Shown here: one piece after another, positions 9,382 to 18,327 of the stretch | Numbering within the stretch: the first letter of the stretch is position 1 | How the letters are laid out: the number at the start of each line of letters is the position of its first letter | From: JABDBE01 sp049585795 | GTDB taxonomy: Bacteria; Acidobacteriota; Terriglobia; Terriglobales; Acidobacteriaceae | NCBI GenBank assembly: GCA_049585795.1 | Contig: JBAVAQ010000112.1 | Location: 124,001 to 188,000, forward strand | Direction: 5' to 3' | DNA length: 64,000 nucleotides | Notes under the pieces: generated by a model | Seen by the model: only the letters and a program-made list of their open reading frames with translations | Told to the model about the DNA's origin: nothing | Database searches by the model: none | Translations under genes and position numbers: made by a program

Positions 9382-9696
9382 CTAAGAATTGATCGCCGGC
9401 TGCGCCGTGACCGGGGCGGGCAACCGCAACGGCTCTTCTGGCATAACAATCCACGCGATCGGATACGCCAGCAAGCCCACGCCCGTCATCAACGCAACAA
9501 ATAGCCAAACCAAGCGAACCAGGGTGACGTCGAGGTCAAAGTACTCGGCAAATCCGGCGCACACGCCCGCAATTTTGCGGTCTGCCCGCGGACGCACCAG
9601 CCGCTTCCGCGCCGTCACCGCACTCACTCGGACGCCGCAGTAGGCACAGACATTCGCGTCATCCTGAATTACTTTCCCGCAATAATTGCAATACAT
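9382..9696 (-). CDS. Zinc-ribbon PspC-domain membrane protein
   Basis: 104 residues. The N-terminal zinc ribbon has CNYC and CAYC knuckles (residues 3-20). A PspC domain follows (RADRKIAGVCAGFAEYFDLD) with one hydrophobic segment (LVWLFVALMTGVGLLAYPIAW) and the IVMPEE ending typical of PspC. PspC proteins take part in the phage-shock envelope-stress response, but the PspA partner is not nearby. Probable inner-membrane protein with a cytoplasmic zinc ribbon. Confidence 0.9.
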   Translation of the reverse strand: MYCNYCGKVIQDDANVCAYCGVRVSAVTARKRLVRPRADRKIAGVCAGFAEYFDLDVTLVRLVWLFVALMTGVGLLAYPIAWIVMPEEPLRLPAPVTAQPAINS

Positions 9697-9755
9697 GGTC
9701 TGCCTCCTCGTCGCCTATTCCTAGATACGCTGCGGCGCCCGCTATAGTTTCAATT

Positions 9756-10979
9756 CTACTCTCCCCGATAGGCTTCCTTCAGGTATTGGTTGGCGCTTTC
9801 CGCCTGGGGCGTCGACGCATCCACGGCCAGAACGGCCTGGTACTTTTTCACCGCCAGGTCGCGCTTGCTCAGCAGGTCATACATTTCGCCGGCCGCCAGA
9901 TCGGCTTTCTGTAGTATTTCCGGATCGGGCTGCGCAACCTCCGTCACCTGTTCGTAGGCCGCGACTGCGCGCGTGTAGTCCTTCTCGCCCCGAAGTAGAT
10001 CGCCCAGACTCAGGGCTGCGATTTCATAATGTAGTCCGTCGTAAAAACCCTCGCGTCCAGACTGCCAAACTCTTCGATACACGGTTGCGGCCTCCTGATC
10101 ATTTCCTTCTGCCCGAAGCAAATTCCCCTCCTCCAACACCATCAGCACGTCATGCGGATAACTCTGAATCAAGCTACGGGCAATCGGCAGAGCCTCCGGA
10201 TAACGATGCTCTCGCCGCAAGAACAGGACTAACAGAATCTTTGCGTCCGTGCTGGTTTCGCCTCCTCCTGCGGCACATTCGCGAAGATACTGCAATCCCA
10301 AGTCTTTGTTCCCACCAATCCCCAGCATGGTCACGCCCGCCCGCAACGCCAGCGGAAGACTGCCCATTACATAATTGTGGGCGCCAACGATCAGCTTTGC
10401 CGGAGTGTCCGCGGGGGCAAGCTCCAGTACGCGTTCGTGATCGCGTCGCGCTCCGACCGCGTTGCGTAGTGCGGAAAACCAGGCATGCTCCACCATGGCG
10501 GTGTAAGTAGCGAACTGGGCACGAGTGACTCCTCGGGCGTAGAGTGCGTCCACATCCTTGGGATTTGCGTTCAGGCTGTTTTCCTCAAGCTGCGTTGCTC
10601 TTTGAACCAGATCTTTGATCTGCTGCTTCACCTTGGGATCGGCCGGGCGATGAGCCGCCTGAATGAACGTGTCGTTCGCGTACTCCCCAGTGTTCAGCGC
10701 ACCCATCCGGTAGAGCTCGCGGAAGAGAACTGCGGTCAAGAAATGATTGACCGCGAAGGGGTCGTCAGGATGCCTCTGCAGTACCTGGTCGAATTCCTGG
10801 ACTGCGCGGTCGTAATCAAGATTGTAGAAATGGTCGAAGGCCGACCGGTTCAAAGGGTCGTTGGGACGAAACGATAGGCCGTCCGCTGGCGCTGTTTGGG
10901 GGCTTGTCTGGGCCGCCGATGCGTGGCTCAGTACCAGCGCCAAGAAGAGCAGCAGATGGGGCAGGGTGCGGGGAAACAA
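9756..10979 (-). CDS. Exported TPR-repeat protein
   Basis: 407 residues. The start is probably TTG at 10979, with AAGGA about 9 nt upstream; there is no better ATG before the signal peptide (LPHLLLFLALVLSHASA, cleavage before AQTSP). The mature part is helical with tetratricopeptide-type units (for example YNLDYDRAVQEFDQVLQRHP, YTRAVAAYEQVTEVAQPDPE and YDLLSKRDLAVKKYQAVLAV). It probably acts as a periplasmic protein-protein interaction scaffold; no enzyme domain is visible. It is the first gene of the minus-strand run that continues with PspC, though the 60-nt gap leaves co-transcription uncertain. Confidence 0.82.
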   Translation of the reverse strand: MFPRTLPHLLLFLALVLSHASAAQTSPQTAPADGLSFRPNDPLNRSAFDHFYNLDYDRAVQEFDQVLQRHPDDPFAVNHFLTAVLFRELYRMGALNTGEYANDTFIQAAHRPADPKVKQQIKDLVQRATQLEENSLNANPKDVDALYARGVTRAQFATYTAMVEHAWFSALRNAVGARRDHERVLELAPADTPAKLIVGAHNYVMGSLPLALRAGVTMLGIGGNKDLGLQYLRECAAGGGETSTDAKILLVLFLRREHRYPEALPIARSLIQSYPHDVLMVLEEGNLLRAEGNDQEAATVYRRVWQSGREGFYDGLHYEIAALSLGDLLRGEKDYTRAVAAYEQVTEVAQPDPEILQKADLAAGEMYDLLSKRDLAVKKYQAVLAVDASTPQAESANQYLKEAYRGE

Positions 10980-11268
10980 ATGGAGAGTCCTTTGGTTTGG
11001 CGTTGTGTCTTGAGTTTATCTGATGCCGGCGTGGTTGGAACGCTGGAACCAAGAGCATTACTTTGGTCTAGACATTTGTTTGTTAGGAATGCGCCAGGCG
11101 ACGGGATAATTCCCAAAAGCGGCCATCTTTGCCCGGAACGGAGTAATTCTTGCCCAGCCGCTCGCTCATGGAGGGGTTTGGGAGATTGTAAAGCTGGTGC
11201 ATGGCAAGAACTTAACTGCATTTTAGTTTTGGTCACTGGCTTGCGATTGTTTGCTTGGGGAGATCCAC

Positions 11269-11721
11269 ATGTCTGAGGTTATCGATCACGCACCGCAGGA
11301 GTTCTGGCGTCCTCCGGTCGCCCCAACCGAGTCAGTAACTCCGAGCATGGTTGAAGTCTGCGATCACTGCGAGACCGAGTTCATGATCGGCGCAAGGTTT
11401 TGTCATGGCTGCGGAGCGACCCGCCAAACCAGAGCCGCCGCCAACGCCGTACACTCTTGGACGCCGGTGCTTCGGCTGCTTCGGGTCCTGGACTTCCAAA
11501 ACGTCAAGGAGTGGCTTGGTCTTTCGATGGCTTCGCTCATTGCCTTCTTCGCTGGACTGGGCTGCCTTCTGGCAGCAATTACGGTGGGCACCATTTACTC
11601 GGTTCAGACCCTGGCGGATTTCCAGGCCATTCAGTCCTGGCGGATTCAATGGCTACTGGCGGCGCTAGTGGCCTTCGTCGCCGGAATCTTGCTGAAGCAG
11701 GCGGGCGCAAAAGAACGGTAA
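11269..11721 (+). CDS. Zinc-ribbon two-helix membrane protein
   Basis: 150 residues from ATG 11269, chosen over TTG 11251 because GGGGAG precedes it by 6 nt. A zinc ribbon (CDHC...CHGC, about residues 31-49) is followed by a linker and two hydrophobic segments (SMASLIAFFAGLGCLLAAIT and WLLAALVAFVAGILL). Probable inner-membrane protein with a cytoplasmic zinc ribbon. No enzymatic domain. Similar zinc-ribbon/membrane designs recur in this window (9382, 37106). Confidence 0.75.
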   Translation: MSEVIDHAPQEFWRPPVAPTESVTPSMVEVCDHCETEFMIGARFCHGCGATRQTRAAANAVHSWTPVLRLLRVLDFQNVKEWLGLSMASLIAFFAGLGCLLAAITVGTIYSVQTLADFQAIQSWRIQWLLAALVAFVAGILLKQAGAKER

Positions 11722-11940
11722 TCCAAGCCCCAGCTTCAACCTCCAAATCCTCCTCAGGAGTTCTATTTCCCTGAATCGTTAAGCTGAAATCGCTGCGAAA
11801 CGCCTCGCGTTTCTGGCAGACTCGCACCAATGGAGAGCCCAGTTCCTGGCACCCGGCGGGTTGAGATCCTTATTCGTTCAAGCGCGGCCATCGCGACGCT
11901 AAAGCGCAGCCCTCCAAAAATCGGAACATGCCGCCGCGAG

Positions 11941-12786
11941 CTAATGCACGGGCTCGGGATCGGCGGCGATAACCCGCCTTTGCTGCTGCATGCGATAAAG
12001 ATGATGAACTGGTCCGGTGCCGCGCCCCAGAGGATGGGCGTTGCTAATCGCGGCTGCCACATAAGCTTTCGCCAGCAAGACGGCCTCAGGCAATCCGCGC
12101 CCCAGCGCCAGGTGACAGGCCACGGCCGTAGCGAAAGCGCATCCCGTTCCATGGGTTGAGTTAGACTTCAGTCGAGCCGACTTGAACACTTCCTGCTCGA
12201 TGCCGCGGTTGCCGGTGAAGCTCAACAAGTCGATCGCTTTGTCGAGATGTCCGCCGGTGATCACCACCGCCGAAGCGCCTATCTCGTGGAGTTTCCTGGC
12301 TGCGTCGCGCATCTGGTCGGGATCGGTGACCGGCAATCCGGTTAGGGCAGATGCTTCGTCAATATTTGGAGTCACGACCGTAGCCAGGGGGATCAACTTC
12401 TCTGCCAGTGCGCGCGCTCCAGCGGCATCCAGCAAATCGGCATTCGAGGAACTCTTGAGGATGGGGTCCAGTACGACGTTTGCCAACTTATGCGTGGCCA
12501 GGAAATCCGCAACCGTCCGAACCATCTTGGCAGACCCAAGCATTCCGATATGTACGGCCGCAATTTCAACGTCTGTGGCCAACTCCTCAAGCGTTTCGGC
12601 CACAAGTCCACTGTCAACTGTCTCTACCCGCCGGACGCCCGCAGTCGATTGCACGGTTAGTCCGGTAATGCAAGCCACGCCGTAGCAGCCGTGAGCTGCG
12701 ATGGTCTTGATGTCGGCTGTGACCCCCGCACCCGAACAGGGATCAAAACCCGCGATAGTCAGGACGACGGGCGGCTTCGAAGCCAT
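11941..12786 (-). CDS. thiD: Hydroxymethylpyrimidine/phosphomethylpyrimidine kinase
   Basis: 281 residues from ATG 12786; an upstream in-frame extension to 12960 adds an unrelated tail and was rejected. The enzyme phosphorylates HMP and then HMP-P to HMP-PP, the pyrimidine half of thiamine. Seen: the substrate/Mg loop IAGFDPCSGAGVTADIKT (about 11-28), VLDPILKSSSNADLL, TPNIDEASALTG, and the anion-hole STHGTGCAFA with its catalytic Cys. Length is slightly above the usual 265 aa because of a C-terminal tail. No TPP riboswitch was found upstream on the minus strand. It is not linked to other thi genes, although an E1-like gene lies at 4.9 kb. Confidence 0.95.
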   Translation of the reverse strand: MASKPPVVLTIAGFDPCSGAGVTADIKTIAAHGCYGVACITGLTVQSTAGVRRVETVDSGLVAETLEELATDVEIAAVHIGMLGSAKMVRTVADFLATHKLANVVLDPILKSSSNADLLDAAGARALAEKLIPLATVVTPNIDEASALTGLPVTDPDQMRDAARKLHEIGASAVVITGGHLDKAIDLLSFTGNRGIEQEVFKSARLKSNSTHGTGCAFATAVACHLALGRGLPEAVLLAKAYVAAAISNAHPLGRGTGPVHHLYRMQQQRRVIAADPEPVH

Positions 12787-13213
12787 AGTCGAAATGTATC
12801 GGAAACCCTCCGCTTTGCAAATTTGTTTCGTGAGGCTGGCTGCACGGCATAAGGTTGGCGCCCGGGAAAGCCAGAAATTGCCCGATAAGCCGTTGAGATC
12901 AAAGGCCGAAGCGAAGAAGCATCTAAGTCCATGAAAATAAACGTGCTGCAAATAATGCACACTAGTCGTAACCTTGAGTATTTACTAGTATGTTAACACA
13001 TAACTTGCTGCTACTACAGTAACATATGTATGTTTGCTCAAGTTGTACAGCAAGTTACGTAAGATATCCATAACTATCTCGTAACATTGGTACGGACAAT
13101 TTCGGATTGACAGACCCAACCCGCCGCCTATAGCATCGTCAAATCACATCACGTACTGGGTCGCTGGAGGACGACTTTCGGATGAAAAGACTTTAGAGAC
13201 GAGGTGACACTGA
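12787..13213. other. AT-rich divergent intergenic region between thiD and rlpA
   Basis: 427 bp without a gene. The part from about 12960 to 13090 is clearly richer in A/T than the surroundings. It holds an inverted repeat TAACTTGCTG (13001-13010) / CAGCAAGTTA (13048-13057), repeated GTAAC/GTTAC words and two ACTAGT words. It probably contains the divergent promoters. Confidence 0.6.
13107..13134 (+). promoter_or_regulatory. Sigma70-like promoter of rlpA-like gene
   Basis: TTGACA (13107-13112), 16-nt spacer, TATAGC (13129-13134), pointing to rlpA with a leader of about 73 nt. Prediction from sequence match only. Confidence 0.5.
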
Positions 13214-13723
13214 ATGCGAAATCGAATAGCTCATGGACTGGCTACTGTCTTATTGGTCGTCAGCCTGGGGGCGGCTCAGGGGCCAACCAGCTCAGGGTCG
13301 AAAGACACCCAAAGTACATCGCCCAGAAACGCAGTCGCGGGATCCGAATCTGGATCGCCGGCTAGAACAATCCATCATCAGCCGTACCAGGTAGGAACCG
13401 CATCATGGTACGGAGAATACTTCGAAGGCCGCGCCACCGCCAGTGGCGAGCCGTATAACATGCACGATCTGACGGCCGCTCACCCCACTCTGCCTCTCGG
13501 CAGCTGGGTACGTGTGACCAACCTTCATAACGGCAGAGTCGTGTACGTCCGGGTCAATGATCGTGGACCGATTGTTCCGGGCCGGATCATCGATCTCTCT
13601 TATGGAGCTGCCGAAGTGCTCCACTTCGAAAACAAAGGCCTGCAGCGGGTACGCCTCGACGTAGTTTCGCCGCGCGTAGCCGCGCCTGAGCAGCTGGCCA
13701 TGCTGCAGTCACTAGCGTATTAG
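13214..13723 (+). CDS. rlpA: RlpA-like double-psi beta-barrel protein
   Basis: 169 residues. A signal peptide (about residues 1-21, ending GAAQG) and a Ser/Thr-rich linker are followed by the double-psi beta-barrel (QVGTASWYGEYFEGRATASG ... VRVNDRGPIVPGRIIDLS). The SWYG, GRxTASGE and NDRGP motifs identify RlpA. In other bacteria RlpA is a septal lytic transglycosylase acting on peptide-stripped glycan. There is no SPOR domain, so peptidoglycan targeting would differ from E. coli RlpA. No lipobox Cys is obvious, so it may be periplasmic rather than a lipoprotein. It is preceded by a long AT-rich regulatory region. Confidence 0.9.
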   Translation: MRNRIAHGLATVLLVVSLGAAQGPTSSGSKDTQSTSPRNAVAGSESGSPARTIHHQPYQVGTASWYGEYFEGRATASGEPYNMHDLTAAHPTLPLGSWVRVTNLHNGRVVYVRVNDRGPIVPGRIIDLSYGAAEVLHFENKGLQRVRLDVVSPRVAAPEQLAMLQSLAY

Positions 13724-13750
13724 CCACGTTCGTTTTACACTCCCAAAGGG

Positions 13751-14452
13751 ATGTACGATCCGCGCCAGCGTCTGATCGTGGCATTGGATGTATCGTCCGC
13801 GGCTGCCGCCCAGAAGATCGTAGCGGCCGTGGGCGACTCCGCCTCTTGCTATAAGGTGGGGATGCAACTCTACACTGCGGAGGGACCCCGCCTCGTTCGT
13901 GATTTGGTGGCCTCCGGACGCCGGGTTTTTCTCGATCTGAAATACCACGATATTCCCAACACCGTCGCTGCTGCTGTCGGCGAAGCTGCAGGGCTCGGCG
14001 TGAGTATGCTGACGGTCCATGCTTCGGGAGGCGGCAAAATGTTGCGCGCCGCAACCGAAGCTGCGCGCACGCGAAGTGCTGCGCTCATGGTGCTGGCGGT
14101 GACCGTTCTCACCAGTTTAGATGACCGCGATCTCGACAAGTTAGGCATACACGGGCGCGTACAAGATCAGGTGCTGCGCTTGGCAGCGCTGGCCCTCGCC
14201 GACGGATGCCACGGGGTAGTCGCGTCCGCCCAGGAAGCCTCCGAATTGCGCAGCGAACTCGAGGGCGATTTCGCCATCGTGACGCCGGGAATCCGTCTTG
14301 CCGGCATGGACGCTGATGATCAGGCCCGGGTGGTTACCCCCGCCGAGGCGATCGCCGCCGGTGCAAGCCACATCGTGGTGGGACGGCCGATTACCGGAGC
14401 CGCCGATCCCGCCAGCGAAGCCCGAGCCATCCTGGGGCAAATCAGCTTCTGA
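13751..14452 (+). CDS. pyrF: Orotidine 5'-phosphate decarboxylase
   Basis: 233 residues, normal for the family. It decarboxylates OMP to UMP, the last step of de novo pyrimidine synthesis. The catalytic tetrad segment LDLKYHDIPNT carries D62, K64 and D67; LIVALDVSS near the N terminus and VTPGIR plus IVVGRPIT near the C terminus bind the phosphate. It starts 27 nt after rlpA and may share its transcript. A hairpin terminator follows at 14476. Confidence 0.97.
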   Translation: MYDPRQRLIVALDVSSAAAAQKIVAAVGDSASCYKVGMQLYTAEGPRLVRDLVASGRRVFLDLKYHDIPNTVAAAVGEAAGLGVSMLTVHASGGGKMLRAATEAARTRSAALMVLAVTVLTSLDDRDLDKLGIHGRVQDQVLRLAALALADGCHGVVASAQEASELRSELEGDFAIVTPGIRLAGMDADDQARVVTPAEAIAAGASHIVVGRPITGAADPASEARAILGQISF

Positions 14453-14475
14453 GAGCAGCTCCACGCTCCAAAAGA

Positions 14476-14517
14476 AAAAGCCGCTATGCGCGATCAATCT
14501 CGCCCATTGCGGCTTTT
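14476..14517 (+). terminator. Intrinsic terminator after pyrF (bidirectional)
   Basis: AAAAGCCGC (14476-14484) pairs perfectly with GCGGCTTTT (14509-14517). A-tract and T-tract on opposite sides allow termination in both directions, serving pyrF and the small gene at 14569. Confidence 0.7.
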
Positions 14518-14568
14518 CAAGAAAGGTTCAAGCTAGAAGCTAGGAGTCAGAACCTAGACGCGCTTTTC

Positions 14569-14748
14569 CTACAGCTTCTCGAAGAATTCGCACGCCGAGC
14601 ACGAGATAAAGACTCCGCCCGGCACGCCGCGTTCGCGGTCCTTCACCCGTTTCACGATCCGCGTCGGCTTGCCGCACTTCGGACAATCCGTGCTCTTGGA
14701 CGTGTCCATCTCTTTCTTACGATCTGCTGTCTTCGCAATCTTGGCCAT
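14569..14748 (-). CDS. Small zinc-ribbon protein (59 aa)
   Basis: A short reading frame of 59 codons with an excellent ribosome-binding site: AGGAG is 7 nt before the ATG at 14748. The product begins MAKIAKTADRKKEMD and has two Cys knuckles, CPKC (residues 22-25) and CSAC (50-53), separated by a basic stretch (RIVKRVKDRERG), i.e. a single zinc ribbon with likely nucleic-acid affinity. It is shorter than most annotation cut-offs, so it is easily missed. It ends just before the bidirectional terminator shared with pyrF. Function unknown. Confidence 0.75.
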   Translation of the reverse strand: MAKIAKTADRKKEMDTSKSTDCPKCGKPTRIVKRVKDRERGVPGGVFISCSACEFFEKL

Positions 14749-14930
14749 CGTTTGTCTCCTGGCAGAAATTCTCCCACAGGCCGGCGGCCTGGACGAAATA
14801 AGAATCCTGAATAAGAATTCGGGAGTAATGTCTGAGGCTGGGAATTTGTACTCGCCGCACTCGATTTTACATCAAGAATGAAGGAGTTGTCTCGGGAAGG
14901 CAGGTAGAGACGTAGCTACGTTCTCTACAG

Positions 14931-15866
14931 CTACTTCGATACCGCCGCAAACAGATCTGAGTGCATCAGCGACTGAAACTGCTTGTCATCCGCCTTGAAG
15001 TGCATTTGCAAATCAGAACTGTCGGAGTTGATCGAAACATTCTCCAGCGCGACTTTTTCGATTGGGGTCGCCGTCATCTTTCGATAGAGCACGCCCGCCT
15101 TCACCAGCGAGGAAAGCGTCGCCGCTGTCACCGAGTCCGAAGTCACCACATCCAGATCAAAGTTCACGCCGCTCTGGAAATTCATCTGGTAGCGCGAGCC
15201 TAGCACGTGCTTTTTGATCGTATCGAAATCAGCCAGCTTCCCAGCATCACCCAGCGCCGAGAGCAGCATGTTTTGCGTCCCCTTCTGATCGAGCACGCTC
15301 CACACCGTACCGGATTCCACCGAGCTGATCATGTCCGTGATGTCGCTATTGGCGTCCAGCGCGGACGTGTAACCGTCCCGGGCATCCAGCGCGCCCTTCA
15401 CTGCCTCACCATCGCCAAACAGCAGCGAACTCTCGTCCAAAAAGGTCATCTCCATGCCCGCGTTCATCGAATAAATATCGGTATCCCTATACTTGATCGG
15501 TTTTACCTTATGGAGCTTCGCCTTCTTGAGAAACGCCTTGCTGGAAAATGAACCCTGCGCAATTCCGATCACCTTCACTCCCTCCTTACCGTGGCGGTAC
15601 GAAGCAAAGGTGAGCTGATCGACGTCCTTTTCCGGATCGATTCCTATACCCTTCAACGACGATTCAAATTCCTTCAAGCTCGGCGGCAGCACCTGGTCTT
15701 TCAGCGCCATCGCGGTGCTGGAATTCTTCAGCGTCCGGTAGTCCACGGTGATGACCTGTTGTACGTCCGAAGGGATCACACCTCTGGCGGAGCTGCCCAT
15801 GGCGACCGCCCAGGCGGCCGCACTCGAAAATAGCAAAACCCACAAAACACCCTGCAATCGATTCAT
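14931..15866 (-). CDS. Exported hypothetical protein (DUF-like)
   Basis: 311 residues from ATG 15866; an upstream TTG at 15884 is less likely. A signal peptide (NRLQGVLWVLLFSSAAAWAV, then AMGSSARG) is followed by a soluble domain of mixed alpha/beta character (IPSDVQQVITVDYRTLKNSS, IDPEKDVDQLTFASYR, LDESSLLFGDGEAVKGALDA). It may be a periplasmic protein of the type with DUF3352-like layout, but I could not place it firmly. No partner genes are visible: its neighbours are a zinc-ribbon gene and ftcD. Confidence 0.7.
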   Translation of the reverse strand: MNRLQGVLWVLLFSSAAAWAVAMGSSARGVIPSDVQQVITVDYRTLKNSSTAMALKDQVLPPSLKEFESSLKGIGIDPEKDVDQLTFASYRHGKEGVKVIGIAQGSFSSKAFLKKAKLHKVKPIKYRDTDIYSMNAGMEMTFLDESSLLFGDGEAVKGALDARDGYTSALDANSDITDMISSVESGTVWSVLDQKGTQNMLLSALGDAGKLADFDTIKKHVLGSRYQMNFQSGVNFDLDVVTSDSVTAATLSSLVKAGVLYRKMTATPIEKVALENVSINSDSSDLQMHFKADDKQFQSLMHSDLFAAVSK

Positions 15867-16031
15867 AAGGAAAGTGTCTCTCAAATACGATCTTTAGATG
15901 CAGAACGAACCGTATCAGTAAACTTGCATCGTCAACCTATTGTATGTCAATCAGACTTAAAGGGATACAGAACGAAAGTACGACCGTAACCCGGTAAAGC
16001 AGGCGAGGCGAAGGCGCAAATATTTCAAACC

Positions 16032-17507
16032 CTACCCGGCCGAGAGAGTTGCGACCTTGCCGCGAACTTCCGCCGCGAACGCGTTGTCCTTCAACGACTC
16101 CAGATTGATTTCGACATTCGCCAGCGCGCCCTCGATCGCAGCTCGTGCCAAGGCCACGGCCGTGGTTAGATCGGATTTCATATTCGGATTGGTGATGGGT
16201 TTAAGCTTTTCGGCTATTCCTGCCACTTCCCTCGCCCACTCTGCCACGCTCAATGGCACGCTCGTAGCCTGTTTCAATGCCGCATCGATAATGCCATCGG
16301 CGTTGGCCGACTCCTTGGCCTGCTTGTAAGCCTTCATGACGGCATTGTAGGATTCCGCGTCCGCGTCGATCGCCGCCTTCAGCTCTTCACGCAATTGCGA
16401 TAGCCGCGCGATAGCCGCGCTCAACTCCGGTTCGTATTGCAGGTAGGCCTTTTTGCCGCGTGACATCGCCGCGACCATCGAAGCCAATCCCGCCGCCATG
16501 GCCGCGCTGGCCGCGGCCGCGCTCCCGCCTCCGGGCGTGGCCGTAGGAGCCGCCAGTTGTTCCACGAAAGGCTCAACTCCGGCCCGCAAACCGCCTACTG
16601 CAACCTTGCCGCCCATCACTGCGCTTAGGCGGTTTTCCAGAATCAAAGACGAATCGAAATTCTCCACCTGCAAGAACCACTCCGCCGCCGACTCCAACGC
16701 TTTCTTCGGAATCAAGCCCACGATCTCGCTGCTCAGCGGCGAAACTCCATAACGCTCGGCTTCGCGCTTCACCAATTCAAATGCGCGATGGATCGGCGTC
16801 TGTTCGAAGTCGGTCAAATTCATCGACACCTGCGCCAGACCGCGCACTAAAAATCCAGCGCCCTTCACAAAGCGCAATCCCCCATTTGAGAAGCGCACCG
16901 CCTTGGCAATCTTCTTGGCAATCTCGACATCCGGAGTGTTCAGGAAAACGTTGTAGGCGATCAAAAATTTGCGCGCCCCCACGACGGTCGCCCCCGCCGT
17001 CGGATGTACACGCGGCTCGCCAAAATCAGGCTTGCGCGCCGGATTGGTCGCAATCTCCGCGCGTATGCCCTCAAACTGTCCTCGCCTTATGTTCTCGAGA
17101 TTCTGCCGCTCCGGCGTGGCCGCAGCCGCTTCGTATAGATAAACCGGAATCTGATAGCGCTTCCAGAGTTCCGCTCCCACGTGCCGAGCCATGGCCACGC
17201 AGTCCTCAATGGTCACCCCATCAATCGGGATAAACGGCACCACATCCGCCGCTCCCATGCGCGGATGTGCCCCTTGATGATGATTTAAGTCAATCAACTC
17301 CGCAGCCTTGCCGACGCCGCGAATTGCAGCCTCCTGAATCGCCTCCCGTTCGCCTACCAGAGTGATCACGCAACGATTGTGGTCGGCATCCATCTCGCGA
17401 TCGAGCAAGTACACGCCATCCATCTTCATGGCGGCAAGAATGGCATCGACCTTGGACTTGTCGCGGCCTTCCGAAAAATTAGGAACACATTCAACTAGAG
17501 TTGACAT
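16032..17507 (-). CDS. ftcD: Bifunctional glutamate formimidoyltransferase / formimidoyl-THF cyclodeaminase
   Basis: 491 residues, a fusion of two enzymes as in the vertebrate FTCD. Residues about 1-300 form the formimidoyltransferase (ECVPNFSEGRD at the start; HPRMGAADVVPF with His81, the expected general base; VHPTAGATVVGARKFLIAYN). Residues about 310-491 form the helical cyclodeaminase (APTATPGGGSAAAASAAMAA, KGKK-like loop, ITNPNMKSDLTTA). Together they move the formimino group of N-formiminoglutamate, from histidine degradation, to tetrahydrofolate and release ammonia to give 5,10-methenyl-THF. The rest of the hut pathway is not in the window. Confidence 0.95.
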   Translation of the reverse strand: MSTLVECVPNFSEGRDKSKVDAILAAMKMDGVYLLDREMDADHNRCVITLVGEREAIQEAAIRGVGKAAELIDLNHHQGAHPRMGAADVVPFIPIDGVTIEDCVAMARHVGAELWKRYQIPVYLYEAAAATPERQNLENIRRGQFEGIRAEIATNPARKPDFGEPRVHPTAGATVVGARKFLIAYNVFLNTPDVEIAKKIAKAVRFSNGGLRFVKGAGFLVRGLAQVSMNLTDFEQTPIHRAFELVKREAERYGVSPLSSEIVGLIPKKALESAAEWFLQVENFDSSLILENRLSAVMGGKVAVGGLRAGVEPFVEQLAAPTATPGGGSAAAASAAMAAGLASMVAAMSRGKKAYLQYEPELSAAIARLSQLREELKAAIDADAESYNAVMKAYKQAKESANADGIIDAALKQATSVPLSVAEWAREVAGIAEKLKPITNPNMKSDLTTAVALARAAIEGALANVEINLESLKDNAFAAEVRGKVATLSAG

Positions 17508-17845
17508 AATCGAGAAGAATATCCGGCAGACTCACTAAGCTGCAACTTCGTGAATAAACTTCGCCACGGCTAATTCGTTTCCAAACTCAGAAATAAAGCG
17601 CGCAGCGGAGAAGTTTCTTGAAAAGCGGAGCGGGATTTGAGACTTATCTCGTAGACACAAAAAGCCATTGATTTGCGCCGAGGTCGCGGAGTTGAGAACT
17701 GCAAACCGTGGTCGATGAGTGAAATCGCGATGTTACAACACCTATCCTGCGAAAACTTGAGGTCATACGCAGATTTCAGCCTATAATTCACCGCGAGTAG
17801 GCCCAAAGGGGAGTTCAGCAGAAGTTGTTCGGGTGCAAGCACAGT
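17508..17845. other. Intergenic region between ftcD and a small membrane-protein gene
   Basis: 338 bp with no convincing gene. I see only a decayed Cys-poor frame on the minus strand and a probable promoter near its right end (see 17757). Confidence 0.5.
17757..17787 (+). promoter_or_regulatory. Possible sigma70 promoter
   Basis: Perfect -10 TATAAT (17782-17787) with a weak -35 TTGAGG at 19-nt spacing, directed at the gene starting at 17846. Confidence 0.4.
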
Positions 17846-18193
17846 ATGAGCAACCATCACAAGGAAGACCAATGGCTGCAGGACATCAGCGCTCGGCAGC
17901 GCAACGTCGTTTTTCCGGACACCGTCCAAAACGAAGCCCGATTCTGGCGCAACTTAGGGAAGCAGCCTTTCAATACTTCAACCAAGGTCGGCTTGGCTCT
18001 GATGGCGATCCTTGGGTGGGGGACCGTTGCCGTTGTCTTAGTTGCGGGGTTCCATGAGGGCGTAATTTGGAGGATTGCCCTGGGAATGCTCCTGCTTTGG
18101 GGGCCGATCTTTGCAGCTATCGCTTGGGCCACTCGTCGCAGTCTCCGGAATGTTGCAAACGCTCGACGCGACCCCGGGAGACGAAAACACTGA
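17846..18193 (+). CDS. Small two-helix membrane protein, hypothetical
   Basis: 115 residues from ATG 17846; TTG 17825 is an alternative. A polar N terminus (SNHHKEDQWLQDISARQRNV) precedes two hydrophobic segments (VGLALMAILGWGTVAVVLVA and WRIALGMLLLWGPIFAAIAW) and a basic tail (RRSLRNVANARRDPGRRKH). The positive-inside rule suggests both termini are cytoplasmic. A TATAAT box lies about 60 nt upstream. No family recognised. Confidence 0.6.
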   Translation: MSNHHKEDQWLQDISARQRNVVFPDTVQNEARFWRNLGKQPFNTSTKVGLALMAILGWGTVAVVLVAGFHEGVIWRIALGMLLLWGPIFAAIAWATRRSLRNVANARRDPGRRKH

Positions 18194-18327
18194 TAAGCGA
18201 GCACGGACAATCACAAGCCTCGCGAAGGGTGGAAATTATCTGAATAATGTAACCAGGCAGTTACACGTTTTGACTGCCGGTTAATGCGGCGATTTTCGCC
18301 TGCTCCTTTTGCATACACCGGGGGGCG

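Noticed and set aside
9369..9449. N-terminal extension of the alpha/beta hydrolase
   Set aside because: It overlaps the PspC gene and is Arg/Ser-rich without similarity to the family.
12787..12960. TPP riboswitch for thiD
   Set aside because: The conserved TPP motifs (CTGAGA, ACCTGATCTGG-like) are absent on the minus strand.
13082..13213. Possible c-di-AMP (ydaO) or GEMM riboswitch before rlpA
   Set aside because: No conserved GEMM core (for example ACGCAAAGCC) or ydaO core was found; only a promoter and short hairpins.
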